This document shows positions 52,999 to 63,410 of a DNA stretch of 64,000 nt, one piece after another; the first letter of the stretch is position 1; each line of letters starts with the position of its first letter. The stretch comes from Rhizoclosmatium globosum. Lineage: Eukaryota > Chytridiomycota > Chytridiomycetes > Chytridiales > Chytriomycetaceae. The stretch spans positions 372,001 through 436,000 of the forward strand of contig MCGO01000019.1 in NCBI GenBank assembly GCA_002104985.1, in the 5' to 3' direction. The notes beneath the pieces were generated by a model, which searched no databases, was not told the origin of the DNA, and saw only the letters and a list, made by a program, of their open reading frames with translations. Made by a program: the position numbers and the translations under genes.

Positions 52999-53697
52999 AT
53001 GAATCTGTGCAGTGACGCCACCTCTCGTTCCAGCACAATGTCCAAGGATACTCCTGTACTTCCGTCTGTTTGGACACTATTCCGTTCGTGCGTGCAAGTT
53101 CAGAATGCCCCGACTCTTCCTTCTCTGTCTTCACAGCTGCTATCACATGAACAACGATATCATGAATTGGAGCAATCTTTGCTACCAAGTCCCTCAAACA
53201 CTACGTCTTTCTCACCAGCTCAACTTTATTCGCCAGAGCCATCTATCACACCTGTAACAATGATGACGCCTCCAATTATCCCATCATCAGTATCACCACC
53301 AAGATACTATTCCTACTCATCCTCTCCAAGAATGTCACCTCCGTATCAACAGCTTCTTGCGACTCCAACAAGGTCTCCAGAACTGACGTTCGATCCCGGC
53401 TCCATCTCACCGCCACACTCCCACTCAAGTGGCTATGGCCACATCAACTCAATCCACCTTCAGCCACTCAAACTCACAAACAACAAAATCAAGAAAGCAC
53501 CACTTGCTCCAGTACTTCCGATTCGGTGTGACGATTGTGGCTCAAGCTTTTCACGAATTGCGGACTTGTATCGTCACAACCGAACACATCACTCAAACAG
53601 TCCGTCGGACAAAAGCAGTGAATGCACAGGTTGTGGAAAGTCGTTCAATAGACCGGATTCATTGAAGAGACATATTCGAAAGTACTGCAAAAAATAA
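52999..53697 (+). CDS. Two-finger C2H2 protein
   Basis: Single exon, 232 residues. Ser/Pro-rich N-terminal two-thirds, then two fingers at the C-terminus: IRCDDCGSSFSRIADLYRHNRTH and CTGCGKSFNRPDSLKRHIRKYC (the last ligand is Cys, so C2HC). The protein ends three residues later. Domain order differs from the tandem pair at 34-37 kb, where fingers are central, so it is not a close copy of them. A second in-frame ATG at 53038 (MSKDTP) is also possible. Confidence 0.8.
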   Translation: MNLCSDATSRSSTMSKDTPVLPSVWTLFRSCVQVQNAPTLPSLSSQLLSHEQRYHELEQSLLPSPSNTTSFSPAQLYSPEPSITPVTMMTPPIIPSSVSPPRYYSYSSSPRMSPPYQQLLATPTRSPELTFDPGSISPPHSHSSGYGHINSIHLQPLKLTNNKIKKAPLAPVLPIRCDDCGSSFSRIADLYRHNRTHHSNSPSDKSSECTGCGKSFNRPDSLKRHIRKYCKK

Positions 53698-53773
53698 TTG
53701 AAGTTCATTCATTTTTTAGTTTCCAACAGCTGACAATAAATCAATACCAAAGATATTGTATTTCGCTTTTCAT

Positions 53774-54758
53774 TTAATAGTACCAATAACTGGCGATGAA
53801 TCCTCCTAAAATTACATTGGTGGTTGCTACTCTTCCCACAAGCACTTTTACTGGGGGGTTCAACTCCTCTTCAGAATCAAGGTAGAGTCTTGGTTCTGAG
53901 CAGCATCTCATTAATCCCTTAACGAATGTCTTTGACTTGTATGGTGGTTTCATTTCTTCACCCCAAAACTCATCTTCCAATTCATCTGACGATGAAAGAA
54001 TCGATTCATTGTCACTTTTCCGTTTAGTTTCAGTAGCTTGAGCATTTGGTGGTGATTCGCTCTCGGAGTCTTGTTCAGAATCATACAATTCGTTCCAAAA
54101 ATCAACATGGTTTATGCTATCCTTGTACCATTCGATCATATCCGTCTGATTTCCAAGACTGTGGCGGTTGGCGGTTCAAAGTCTTTCTCCTTAATCAAAA
54201 GGTCAAAGATATCAGTTCCAGCATCCTCATCCAGCTCCAATTCATCTCGCCCGAATAGTAAAACTGGATAACACCTGTTCTTCAAGTTTGAAAACGAATC
54301 CATGAATCGGAAACCTTCCAGTCGCTTACGCAAACGTTTGAGTTTGTGCAGTGCAAAGTACAAGTCCCTCCAAAACAGACCCTCTTGCACAGATCTCAGG
54401 ACAGATGCATTGATGGTATTCTTGTTTCGATGAGTCACCCTTTGAATTGTATCAACAATTGAAGCAGCGCCAGCGGAACGAGTCTTCTGTAAGTCCGCAA
54501 TCCACTCGATCTGGCCAGGATTTACAACCAACCCATTCCAGAACCTCAAATTCGACTCCTCTTCGTCAATAAAGTGCAATCCGAGTTGATCTTCCCCAAA
54601 GTCGAATTGGCCAAGAACGATTCGGGCCCAAGTAATGGATTGTGGCCTGAGAAGACCATAAAGCTCCCGATTCAGCTGACTGCATGAAACCAGAGCATTC
54701 GGACTGTCTGCCAATAGTCTTCAAAGATTGTCAGCCACACACAGGATGGAAGGATCAT
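53774..54758 (-). CDS. F-box-like protein (two apparent one-base shifts)
   Basis: From an ATG at 54758 the frame reads MILPSCVWLTIFEDY, a good F-box first half. The second half (LADSPNALVSCSQLNRELYGLL) continues in another frame near 54718, joined by one more T in a TT pair. After about 190 residues a second shift near 54140 (one more G in GG) joins EIRR to DMIEWYKDS. The end carries an acidic region (SEQDSESES, SDELEDEFWGEE) and a hydrophobic tail. F-box proteins bind Skp1 in SCF ubiquitin ligases. No substrate-binding repeats are recognised. Family call is from the N-terminal motif only. Confidence 0.5.
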
Positions 54759-54780
54759 CTTTGTGTTCTGAGAACAAAGT

Positions 54781-57700
54781 TTATTGCTTCTTTCCCAAGA
54801 TACTCCTCACATACTCCTGCACACCTCCCTCCAAAAACGTACAACCTTTCTCCCGAACCACAAAGCATTTCTCCGTAAATCGCTCAACGAAATATTGATC
54901 GTGGCTGACAACAACAACCGCAGCCCCGTTTTCCTTCAACGCATCCAACATGGCTTCAATCGTATCCATATCCAATGATTCGTAGGCTCATCCAAAACCA
55001 ACAGATTCTTTCCCCCAAATACCTCCAAAGCAACCGCGACACGCACACGTTGTCCACCACTGAACCCAGACAACCTGCGCGTCGCAATCGATCCAACTCC
55101 AAACCCACCCAAATGCGCTCGCAGTTCTTGTTCCGGTGAGTCCGGGTTCTGAAGCTTCATCAGTTCAAGAGGCGTTTTATCCAGATCCATAGCCGTCGTC
55201 AAATCCTGGCTCACATGTGCGATTCGGATTTTAGGGTGATGTTTTACTGTACCTGATGTTGGCGAAGCTGGCCAATCAAGAGTTTGACAAGTGTACTCTT
55301 TCCTTCTCCGTTTGCACCGACAATAGCAATGTGGTCCCCCATCTGCAGGTTTAATGTGATGTTTTGAAGGACAAGGGGGTTCGCTTTGGAGTATGTGAAT
55401 GAGACGGTTTCCATTTCAACAAGTGCTATTTCACAATATTGAGTTGGGACAAAAGCATCAAGCAAGAAACAAGCGAACCTGTGTTTGTTCGAAGTGGTTC
55501 TGGTTCTGGAATGGACCACTGCCAGTTTGTTAGATCTCACACTTCTAATCAATCACGAAAGAGACTTACGTTGGGACTCGCTTCAGTAGCTTCAATATCA
55601 ACACCCAAACGACTTGTCAAGAAGTACCCCTCCATATCTCGATTCAACTTAAATCGATGCCCCTTTGCATTCACTTCGAGTCCAAACCGATCATCCAGCT
55701 TCTTTTGCCGAGACTTGACCATCCCTAACTTCTTGTCATCCCCCGTTTTCTTGGCATGTCTCAATCCATCCTGAATCGACTTTTCAATGTGCGCTCGTTT
55801 CTTGTCGAGTGCATCTTGCCGCTTTTCGTCTCGTTTGAGTTTGTCTTCTTGGTTCGTGACAAATTCGTCATAGTTTCCAACATAATACGCTATTTGGTGA
55901 GAATCCAAAAGATGTCAGAACTCTGAATCATAATACAGAAAGTAGAAACAAGTCTCACAAGCTTCATGTTCCGCATCTCAATAATTTCGGTAACGGTTGC
56001 GTTGAGGAAAGAACGGTCGTGTGATACGATGAGGAGCGTAACGCCATCCAGACTCTTCAAATACTTTTGAAGCCACAAGATAGCAGGTAAATCCAGATGA
56101 TTCGTCGGTTCATCCAATAACAGAATATCAGGCTCCATAAACAGTGCTTGTGCCAACGCCACTCTAATTCTCCATCCTCCAGAAAGCTGTTTGACTGGTC
56201 CATCTTGCCACTCCTTTGAGAAGCCGAGACCTTTGAGTACTTTTCGAGCTTTCGATTCAGCAGAAGTCGTGTCAAACTGGAAGTAGTTCTTGAGTTTTGA
56301 GGGTTGACATGTGTAAATGACTCACGTTCTTGAGCTTTCCATACACATCTTCAACCATATTCAATACAATCAAAGCTGCGGCATCGATCTCTTCTTCAGT
56401 AATTGGTTCTTGATCGCCTTTTCATGCTTCAACGCGTCCTTCCAACAATACAAGTTCTTTGCGGGCTTCATGACCTCTTGCGCCACTTCGCTTGATGGCC
56501 AGCTTCCGCATATCCTCCATCTCTTGCACTAGATGCTTCAAATTCAATTCACGCACAATTCTCGCCACGCTTCCGGATTCAAGTCCTCTTGCGCCTTTTG
56601 AAGCGCTGTTTTGTTTTTGAAGGTGTGTCAGATTTAAATTTAAAACGCAGCAAGGTGTTACCTTCCAACTCGCTCTTCCAATCAACAATGTTCCGTCGAG
56701 AATCCATCACAACGTCGACAACACGACGAGAATTCTGCGTCGGCGCCTTCAAGTTGCTCGACACAGAGAATCCTGAGGTTCTGGGGGAATCCAATGAGAG
56801 AGCCAGTAGACATGCAGTTGAGAAGCGTGGATTTTCCGACACCGTTTCTTCCACTACGTTTTTTTTGGTTAATGGACATGTGGACACATAATTGGATGGA
56901 TGGGATATTCCTTCTTACTTCGAAAGTGTTCTTTCGCATACTCACGCTTTCTATGCTCGCTTCACTCGCTATCCCTCTTTTTTCGCCGTGACGTCTCGTG
57001 CTTCGCAAAAGGGGTTCACTGTCCCTGCAGCGATTCATGAAGTAAAAGACATTTATTACTTGGTCGCCTACACTTGCTATTCCCTCCACTCTCCCCAGGT
57101 TCAAAAAGTCGTTCGCTGCCTCAATACATTACTTGCGAGCTTTCTCCTTTTTGCCGTGAGGGAATTGAGCTCCGCTCGTGACCTCGCTACACAATTTGCT
57201 TCGCAAAAAGTCGTTCGCTGCACTCACATTACTTGCTCGCTTCACTACATTACTTGCTCGCTTCGCTCGCTATTTCTCCATTCTCCCAGTTCAAAAAGTC
57301 GTTCGCTGCCCTCGCTATTCTTCGTTTTCGTCGTGATGGAAACAAACTCCGCTCATGACCTCGCTACGCACGTCACTCGTAAGTAACTCGTACATTAATC
57401 CATAAGAAACACCTTGGTACAACTTCAATTGAGCATCTTGCAGCAGATGCAGGCCATTGATTGAAATATTAACACCTTTGAGGTCGACATCATTTGAAAG
57501 TGTTTCGAGAGTATCTGTATGAAAGCGAGACTGAATAGAAGTAGCGACAAGTTCGACGGGGTGGAGTTGCAGTTGAAGAAGGTGATGGAGTAGATTCTGA
57601 ATTCGAAGTGGAGGCAGCAGCTTTCGCGGACCTCTTTGAAGCAGTTGAATTAGTTGTTGATGAAGACGAGGCACGAGTAGATCGTTTGGTTGAAGTTGAA

Positions 57701-58008
57701 GTGGTAGTAGGACCCAAGTCCCTGGATACTTTCTTTGCATCAGTTGATGAAGGAACATTCTCTTTTGAAGTTTGAGGAGTAGTAGTAGTAGTAGTAGTTG
57801 CAGTTGTAGTTGAAGCGAGTGACAGCGAATCAAAGAAGGCATCGACATCGCCAATGCCCAAATCATCCAAAAAGGGCTCTGTTGCATCGCGTAGTTCGTC
57901 TGTTGTTGAACAGTCCGAAGCGAGCATTGTGATCATTGTGAGGACATGTTCGTCGGCGGAAGGGACTTGTTTTGTCAGGGCAGCGAGGAAGGACTGGTGG
58001 AGCGTCAT
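54781..58008 (-). CDS. ABC-F ATPase, GCN20/ABCF3-like (frame interrupted)
   Basis: Soluble twin-ABC ATPase; GCN20 works with Gcn1 on ribosomes in the amino-acid starvation response. N-terminus from ATG 58008: helical HQSFLAALTKQVPS, as in ABCF3, then a Ser/Thr-rich linker. Domain 1: GRNGVGKSTLL, LSGGWRIRVALAQAL and LLLDEPTNHLD. Linker: KKRAHIEKSIQDGLRHAKK. Domain 2: GAN-GEGKSTLV, FSGGQRVRVAVALEV and VLDEPTNH. Intron 56853-57393 (541 bp) splits domain 1 just before Walker A and is full of repeats. Frame shifts occur near 57520, 56745, 56555 and 54978, and a TGA lies at 56422. Some are fixed by one base in a homopolymer; others are not. Either poorly resolved sequence or a decaying gene. Confidence 0.78.
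56853..57393 (-). repeat. Long repeat-filled intron of the ABC-F gene
   Basis: Read on the minus (gene-sense) strand it contains several copies of a unit with the words GCAGCGAACGACTTTTTG, CGAAGCAAA, TGTAGCGAGGTCACGAGCGG and AGCTCAATTCCCTCAC, plus runs of GCGAAGCGAGCAAGTAATGT. The same unit fills the intron at 58811-59515 of the neighbouring gene. Confidence 0.8.
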
Positions 58009-58119
58009 TGGTTTCTTTGTTGGTTTCAATGCTCAAACAAAGTTACTTTGCCACTTCACTCTTTTGTAAGGAATAAAGAAAGTAAGAAAGGAGAAGAAAT
58101 CAAACAAACAAACCTTCAC

Positions 58120-59920
58120 ATGGACCCACCACCACTGCAACCACCACCCTCGCAGCCACAACAGCCACAACAACCACGCACCATCTCGTCGCAGCAACAA
58201 CACCAACACCAACACCAACTGCAGCACCAACGATCACGCGACACACTCGGCGGAGGCCTCCGTCGACGGGTCCCACTCGGTCCCAGTCCCGGCGTGTCGC
58301 TCTTGCCACCAACTTCAACCGCTTCAACCGCGTCAACCACGTCAACTCTCTCCGACGAAACAGACACCGCCGCAACAACAACCGATGCCGACACAGAAAC
58401 CGATGTTTCCGCAAGCGACAATTCAGATGCGGAACGGAAGAAGGTGCGCGTGCGAAGACGGAAGAAGCTGCTTCAATCAACTGCTACTACGACTACTGCT
58501 TTAAAAACTAAGAACAAAGTATCCCTCTTTTGGCCGCCCTCTTGGTTCTACTCTTCAACTTCATCCTCCCCTTCATCTACTCCACGCTCCTCCTCCTCCT
58601 CCTCCTACTTCCCACCACTTGCATCTACCTTCCCCTCCCATCCACCCTCGAAGGAAAAAGACTCTTGTTCTCGATCTCGATGAAACTCTCGTCCATTCCA
58701 CGTCAATGGGCTCCAGGCATCATGATCACATTATTGAAGTGCTGGTTGATAAACATGTCTGTCTCTACTATGTCTACAAGAGGCCCGGTGTCGATGCGTT
58801 TTTGAAAAAGGTACTATACCACTGAGATTATGATTGAGTGAGGAAAAAGAACGAAGGATGCGTGAAAACATGTGTCGAGAAGGGAGGAATAGTGAGCGAA
58901 GCGAGCCTATGGAAATTGTTTGTGAGCACAGTGAACGATTTTTAGCCTCACAGCGAAAAGGAGAAATGCGAGCGAAGCGCAAGTTTAATGATGTGAGCGC
59001 AGCGAACGACGTTTTGCGAAGCAAACTGCGTTGCAGGTTACGAGCGGAGCTCAATTCCCTCACAGCAAAAGGAGAAAAGTGAAGCGAGCAGTTAATTGAT
59101 GTGAGCGCAGCGAACGACTTTTTGCAAAGCAAACTGGTGCAGGTACGAGCGGACTCTTCCCTCACATGAAAAGAGGAACAGGAGCAAGTTAATTGATGTG
59201 AGCGCAGCGAACATTTTTGCGAAGCAAACTGTGTAGCGAGGTCAGAGCGGAGCTAGTTTCCCTCACGACAAAAGAAGGAATTGAATGTGACGCAGCGAAC
59301 GACTTTTTGCAAGCAAACTGCGTAGCAGGTTACGAGCGGAGCTCAATTCCCTCACAGCAAAAAGGAGAACAGCGAGGAAGCGAGCAGTTAATTGATGTGA
59401 GCGCAGCGAACACTTTTTGCAAGCAAATTGCGTAGCGAGGTCACGAGCGGAGCTCGTTTCTCTCACAGCGAAAAGGAGCAACAGAAGCAACTTAATACTA
59501 ACAAGACAAGTATAGGTGGCTGAATGGTACAAAGTAGTCATCTTCACAGCCTCCATGCCAGAATATGCGGATCCTGTTATTGACTGGCTCGACAAGGACC
59601 GCACGTTGATTAGCAGGCGCTACTTCAGACAGTCGTGTACTCAGCACGAGAATGGACATTTCACAAAGGATTTGTCTATCGTGGATCAAGACCTTTCGAG
59701 TGTTGTATTGCTGGACAATTCAGCCATTTCGTTTGCCTTGAATCCAGGTAACTACCGTTTCATGTTTCAATTTTCAACTCATGTCTACCCAGAAAATGCT
59801 ATCCCAATCGAAACGTGGACTCATGATGCAAACGACGAAGCGCTTTTTGAACTTCTCCCGTTCTTGGATGCACTTCGGTTCACTGACGACGTTCGGTCAG
59901 TCTTAGGGCTCAGAATTTGA
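58120..59920 (+). CDS. NEM1: Nem1/CTDNEP1 (Dullard) protein phosphatase (two apparent one-base shifts)
   Basis: ER and nuclear-envelope serine phosphatase that dephosphorylates lipin and controls membrane lipid supply. Exons: 58120-58810, 59516-59747 and 59793-59920. N-terminus: Gln/Pro-rich, then a membrane helix ([18 protein letters not shown] plus a Leu run). Catalytic HAD motif: [13 protein letters not shown], then [36 protein letters not shown] and a conserved C-terminus. One extra T in the TTTT near 58530 joins N-terminus to helix, and one extra A in the A run near 58660 joins helix to the DLDET motif. Its ATG lies 111 bp from the divergent ABC-F start. Confidence 0.88.
58811..59515 (+). 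repeat. Long repeat-filled intron of NEM1 (five tandem ~90-110 bp units)
   Basis: A 705-bp intron, GTACTATACC to ACAAGTATAG. Units begin GTGAGCGCAGCGAACGAC (or close variants) at 58993, 59101, 59199, 59287 and 59398, each continuing TTTTTGCGAAGCAAACTGCG, GAGCGGAGCTCAATTCCCTC, a purine run, then GAAGCGAGCAGTTAATTGAT. Units differ by small indels. The same family is in the ABC-F intron, also gene-sense. Confidence 0.88.
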
Positions 59921-60074
59921 AATAATCAGCGGCCATCTATATGAAAAGGGGAAAGATGAAGATGAGGGAGGGGATGTTTATCTGTAATAAATGCCAAGGA
60001 GCAAGAGAATGTTTTTCAATGTGCTGTTTGTGAAAAATTCTCTCTTGAAGTGTGCGGGGATCTCTTGCACTCTA

Positions 60075-62255
60075 ATGGTGGAAACCCTCAACGATGAAGC
60101 ACGCTTGAAACAGCTCGGATACAAACAGGTACGACAAACATAATGTCAAAGGGGAAGGCGTCGATGAGCCATTCTTGACAACTGAGACTTGGAGAGGGTG
60201 GCTGGTTACCAAACTTAAAACTCACCGACTGTTCCCCAGCAACTCCTCAGAAGCCTTGACGCATTCGCCAACTTTGGCGTTGCATTCAGTGTCATGAGCG
60301 AGCCAACTTCGGTCATGCCTCTAATCTATCAAGGAATTGGAGCTGGAGGTACAGTTCCCACATCCCGCCATCTTCCTACTCCCAGATTCGAAGACGATAC
60401 TAACAGAATCTCATATCGCCATGATGCAGGCCCTCAAGCTATGCTCGTCTCGTGGTAACTTGCTGGCTGACGTGGTCGGAGAATTTTGACATCTGAAATT
60501 CAAATGCAGGCCAATTATCTCCTTCTTCTCTGGATGTGTTGGTGCGTCTATGGGAGAGATCGTTTCCAGTTATCCAACTAGTGGTGGACTGTACTATGTT
60601 AGTTGCCGCTATATTCCATCGATATCTTAACCTATTATTCGCACAGTGGTCTGCGTCTCTTGCTGGTCCAAAGTGGGCCCCTTTTGCCTCGTACATGACT
60701 GGATATTTCAATTTCCTTGGTCTTGCAGGAATCAACGCCGGAACTGTGAGAATCTTTTCATCACTATGTGATCTCATTCAAAAAATAGGCATATGCATTC
60801 GGTCAATTCTTTGTCAACTGTTTCATCGCTTCGGAAAGTAGTGTTGTTGTTGAAGGCTCGTATGCAACCAGAATCATCACTTTTGTGGCGGCTGTTGCCT
60901 CTCTCGTGATTTCTGGATGGTTGGCTTCGTTTGGATCCAAAGCTGTGAACTTGATGAGTAAAATCTGCTTCTGGGTGAATGTAATTGGTGTCGCTGTCAT
61001 CGTTTTCTGGCTCTTTATTGGTAAGTTGTCACTTTCTGGTTGTTACCCTCGCTTACTAACAAATTCGAAAAGAATCCCCAACCAAAGTTCCTGTCAGTCA
61101 ACTCTTCTCCACTTGGAATAACTTCACTGGTTTGCCTGATGGTTGGGCTGCTACAGTCTCCGTTTTGCTTGCCTGTTTGACGTATTCTGGTTACGACTCT
61201 GCCGCCCACTTGGCGGAGGAGACTGCCAACCCAGCTATTCAGGGTCCAAAATCCATCCTTGTCGCCATTGGCTCTACTTTTGTCACTGGTTACGTCGCCC
61301 TCATCTTTATTTTGGCAACTATAGATCCTACTATCTATCAGGATATTTACAATGCTGGTTCCTACGGTCTCATGGCTATTTTTGTTAACGGTGTCGGAGT
61401 CAATGTTGCAATTGGGTTCAACGTCATTTTACTCCTGGCTGGTATCACCACTGTCTTCGGGTTGCTCCTTACCCATGCGAGAATGACTTTGCGTTCTCTC
61501 GTGACGGTGCCTTACCAGGAAGCAAGTGGTTGCACAAATTGAACGCCAACCAGGTTCCTGAACGTGCTACTTGGGTTATTGTTCTGATCAACATCCTCAT
61601 TCTGGTTCCGTCCATCTTCTCCAGTCCAATGTGAGCACTTTTGGCTATCCAATACAGATTTAACGAATTCCCCGCACAGTTTCACCGCCATCAACTCCTT
61701 CGGTGTTATCGGAACTTACTTGGCATACCTCTTCCCCATCTTCCTTCGAGTTATTCGTAACGACAAGTTCCCACGTGGACCATTCAACCTTGGTTCTTGG
61801 GGAGTTCCCGTTGGAATCATTTCTGTTCTTTACCTCACTTTCTCATCTGTTGCCTTGGTTCTCCCCACTGTTTACACTGATCCAAATTCCTACACTCTCG
61901 CAGATAACATTACTTTGGACCATGATGCCTATGTTACGGCTTGTAAGCGTTTCCACTTATAATGTACCTTCACTGATATCCCGATTAAGACCTCACGAAT
62001 TTCAACTGGGCCCCAGTTGTGGTTGTCGGTGTTTACGTAATTGCATATGCTTTCTGGTTCATCTCGGCGCACAAGTGGTTTACTGGACCTCCCATCGACA
62101 GTCAAACTATTTGGAATCGTGATGCCATGAATCAAAGAGACGCCAGTGAGTCGGTACAATCAGAAACTTTTGTGACAAAGAGTTTCGAGGATATGCCCGC
62201 AGAAGTCAAAGTTGGTACTGCGCAGGAGTTTTTGGTGTCGAAGGACCGAGAGTGA
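60075..62255 (+). CDS. APC-superfamily amino acid/GABA/choline permease
   Basis: Twelve-helix plasma-membrane transporter of the fungal ACT/UGA4-HNM1 type. Exons: 60075-60128, 60240-60348, 60430-60454, 60510-60597, 60647-60745, 60789-61020, 61073-61630, 61680-61942 and 61990-62255. Start block: LKQLGYKQQLLRSLDAFANFGVAFSVMSEPTSV. Also GGLYYWSASLAGPKWAPFASY, SGYDSAAHLAEET and WFTGPP near the C-terminus. One shift near 61488: one more T would join HARMTF to AFSRDGALPGSKW. Introns 43-111 bp. Substrate is not fixed by sequence. Confidence 0.9.
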
Positions 62256-62436
62256 TAGAAGTACTCGTTAATTGAACAAATTGGTTGTTTTCACCTGTTC
62301 GTTGATAAAGATAGCAGTCAATGTTGATTATCATTTTATTGCTCGCACGACCACTTGTGGCCATCAAATAACCATCCGTTCCGTAAAACAAGCTTGTCTT
62401 ACTTGAAAGGTCACATGTCTTACTAACCAAAAATAG

Positions 62437-62510
62437 TAACTCATCGTAAGTTTGGATGCGTTTGCCAACTTTGGTGTGGCTTTCTGTCGTGAGCGTTCCT
62501 ACTTCGAAGT
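62437..62510 (+). pseudogene. Relic of a second permease copy
   Basis: About 70 bp (TTTGGATGCGTTTGCCAACT and on through CTACTTCG) match the N-terminal exon 2 of the permease at 60250-60320, encoding SLDAFANFGVAF. No other permease sequence follows. It is the remnant of a tandem duplicate. The rest of 62256-62605 shows nothing else. Confidence 0.65.
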
Positions 62511-62605
62511 CCGGGGCGTAGCCTGTGGCTATCGTATAGTTATCATTGGATTATGAAGTTTCTTCCACAATTCGTTCTTTTTTATAAAGTTGTTTTTCAA
62601 AAGAA

Positions 62606-63296
62606 ATGCAAACATTTGTTCTGATCGCTGCGTTCCTCTCTTCAACCATGGCTGGATCCTGCCGATGGGCGAATGACGGTGACATCATTTGTACATCAAG
62701 GACATCATATGTTACCTGCTATCAAGGGCGTAAGTGCCTTTCCAAGTCCACTCAATCAAAAGTGATCGAACTGACACTTCCAACCAGAGCAACTAAGCCA
62801 TGCTGCTCCATGCTCTCTAGGAACAGTATGCTGCGACGGGCCTCGAGGATACACCGAGTCCTGTGTTGATCCTTCACATGCAACTTGCACACAACCATCA
62901 ATGAACGCCTGCAACGGACTTCCAGATGGAACCGCAATCTGTGCATCAACAGCTTCGTACTTTCCCTGTTTCCGAAGCTCAGTTTCTCCTGTTCAACTTC
63001 GGTGCGACGATGACTATCCATGCATTACAGAACCATCAAAACCGTATTCACTCAAAGGTTGTCTTGCACCTCCGCCAAAGCTTACACCGGAGCAAGTGGC
63101 GGGAATCAGCTTGGGAACGATTGCGATGGCGGCGATTATAGCTTTTGTGGTGTTTGTTCTTTGGAGGAGGTGGAGGAGTGGTAATATTGCTTGGATCAAG
63201 AAGAGGAGTCAGAGGGAAGAGGAGAGAGAGGATAGTGGTATTAGCTTGCTCGACTTCAGCAGCAGAGGCTGGGCAACTGCTGTCAAAGAGCAGTAA
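62606..63296 (+). CDS. Type I membrane protein with Cys-rich ectodomain
   Basis: Exons 62606-62729 and 62788-63296, 210 residues. A signal peptide (MQTFVLIAAFLSSTMAG) precedes an ectodomain with about 14 cysteines, arranged as two related halves: CRWANDGDIICTSRTSYVTC and ACNGLPDGTAICASTASYFPC. A membrane helix near residues 155-180 (ISLGTIAMAAIIAFVVFVLW) follows, then a basic cytoplasmic tail (RRWRSG, KKRSQREEERE). The layout suggests a surface receptor or wall-binding protein. No known domain is assigned. The unspliced frame stops early, so the 58-bp intron is needed. Confidence 0.75.
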
Positions 63297-63410
63297 TTCT
63301 ATTCCTTATATTTATGAATCCAAGTAATTAATCATCATCTGTCTCTGAACGATTAAATCCCGATTATCATATTCAGATTTTGTTGTTAACCTTGTTCAAA
63401 TCACTTGCGA

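Noticed and set aside
57490..58008. Separate Ser/Thr-rich gene upstream of the ABC-F core
   Set aside because: Its N-terminal helix region matches the ABCF3/GCN20 N-terminus and the core follows directly, so it is best read as the same gene with a frame break.
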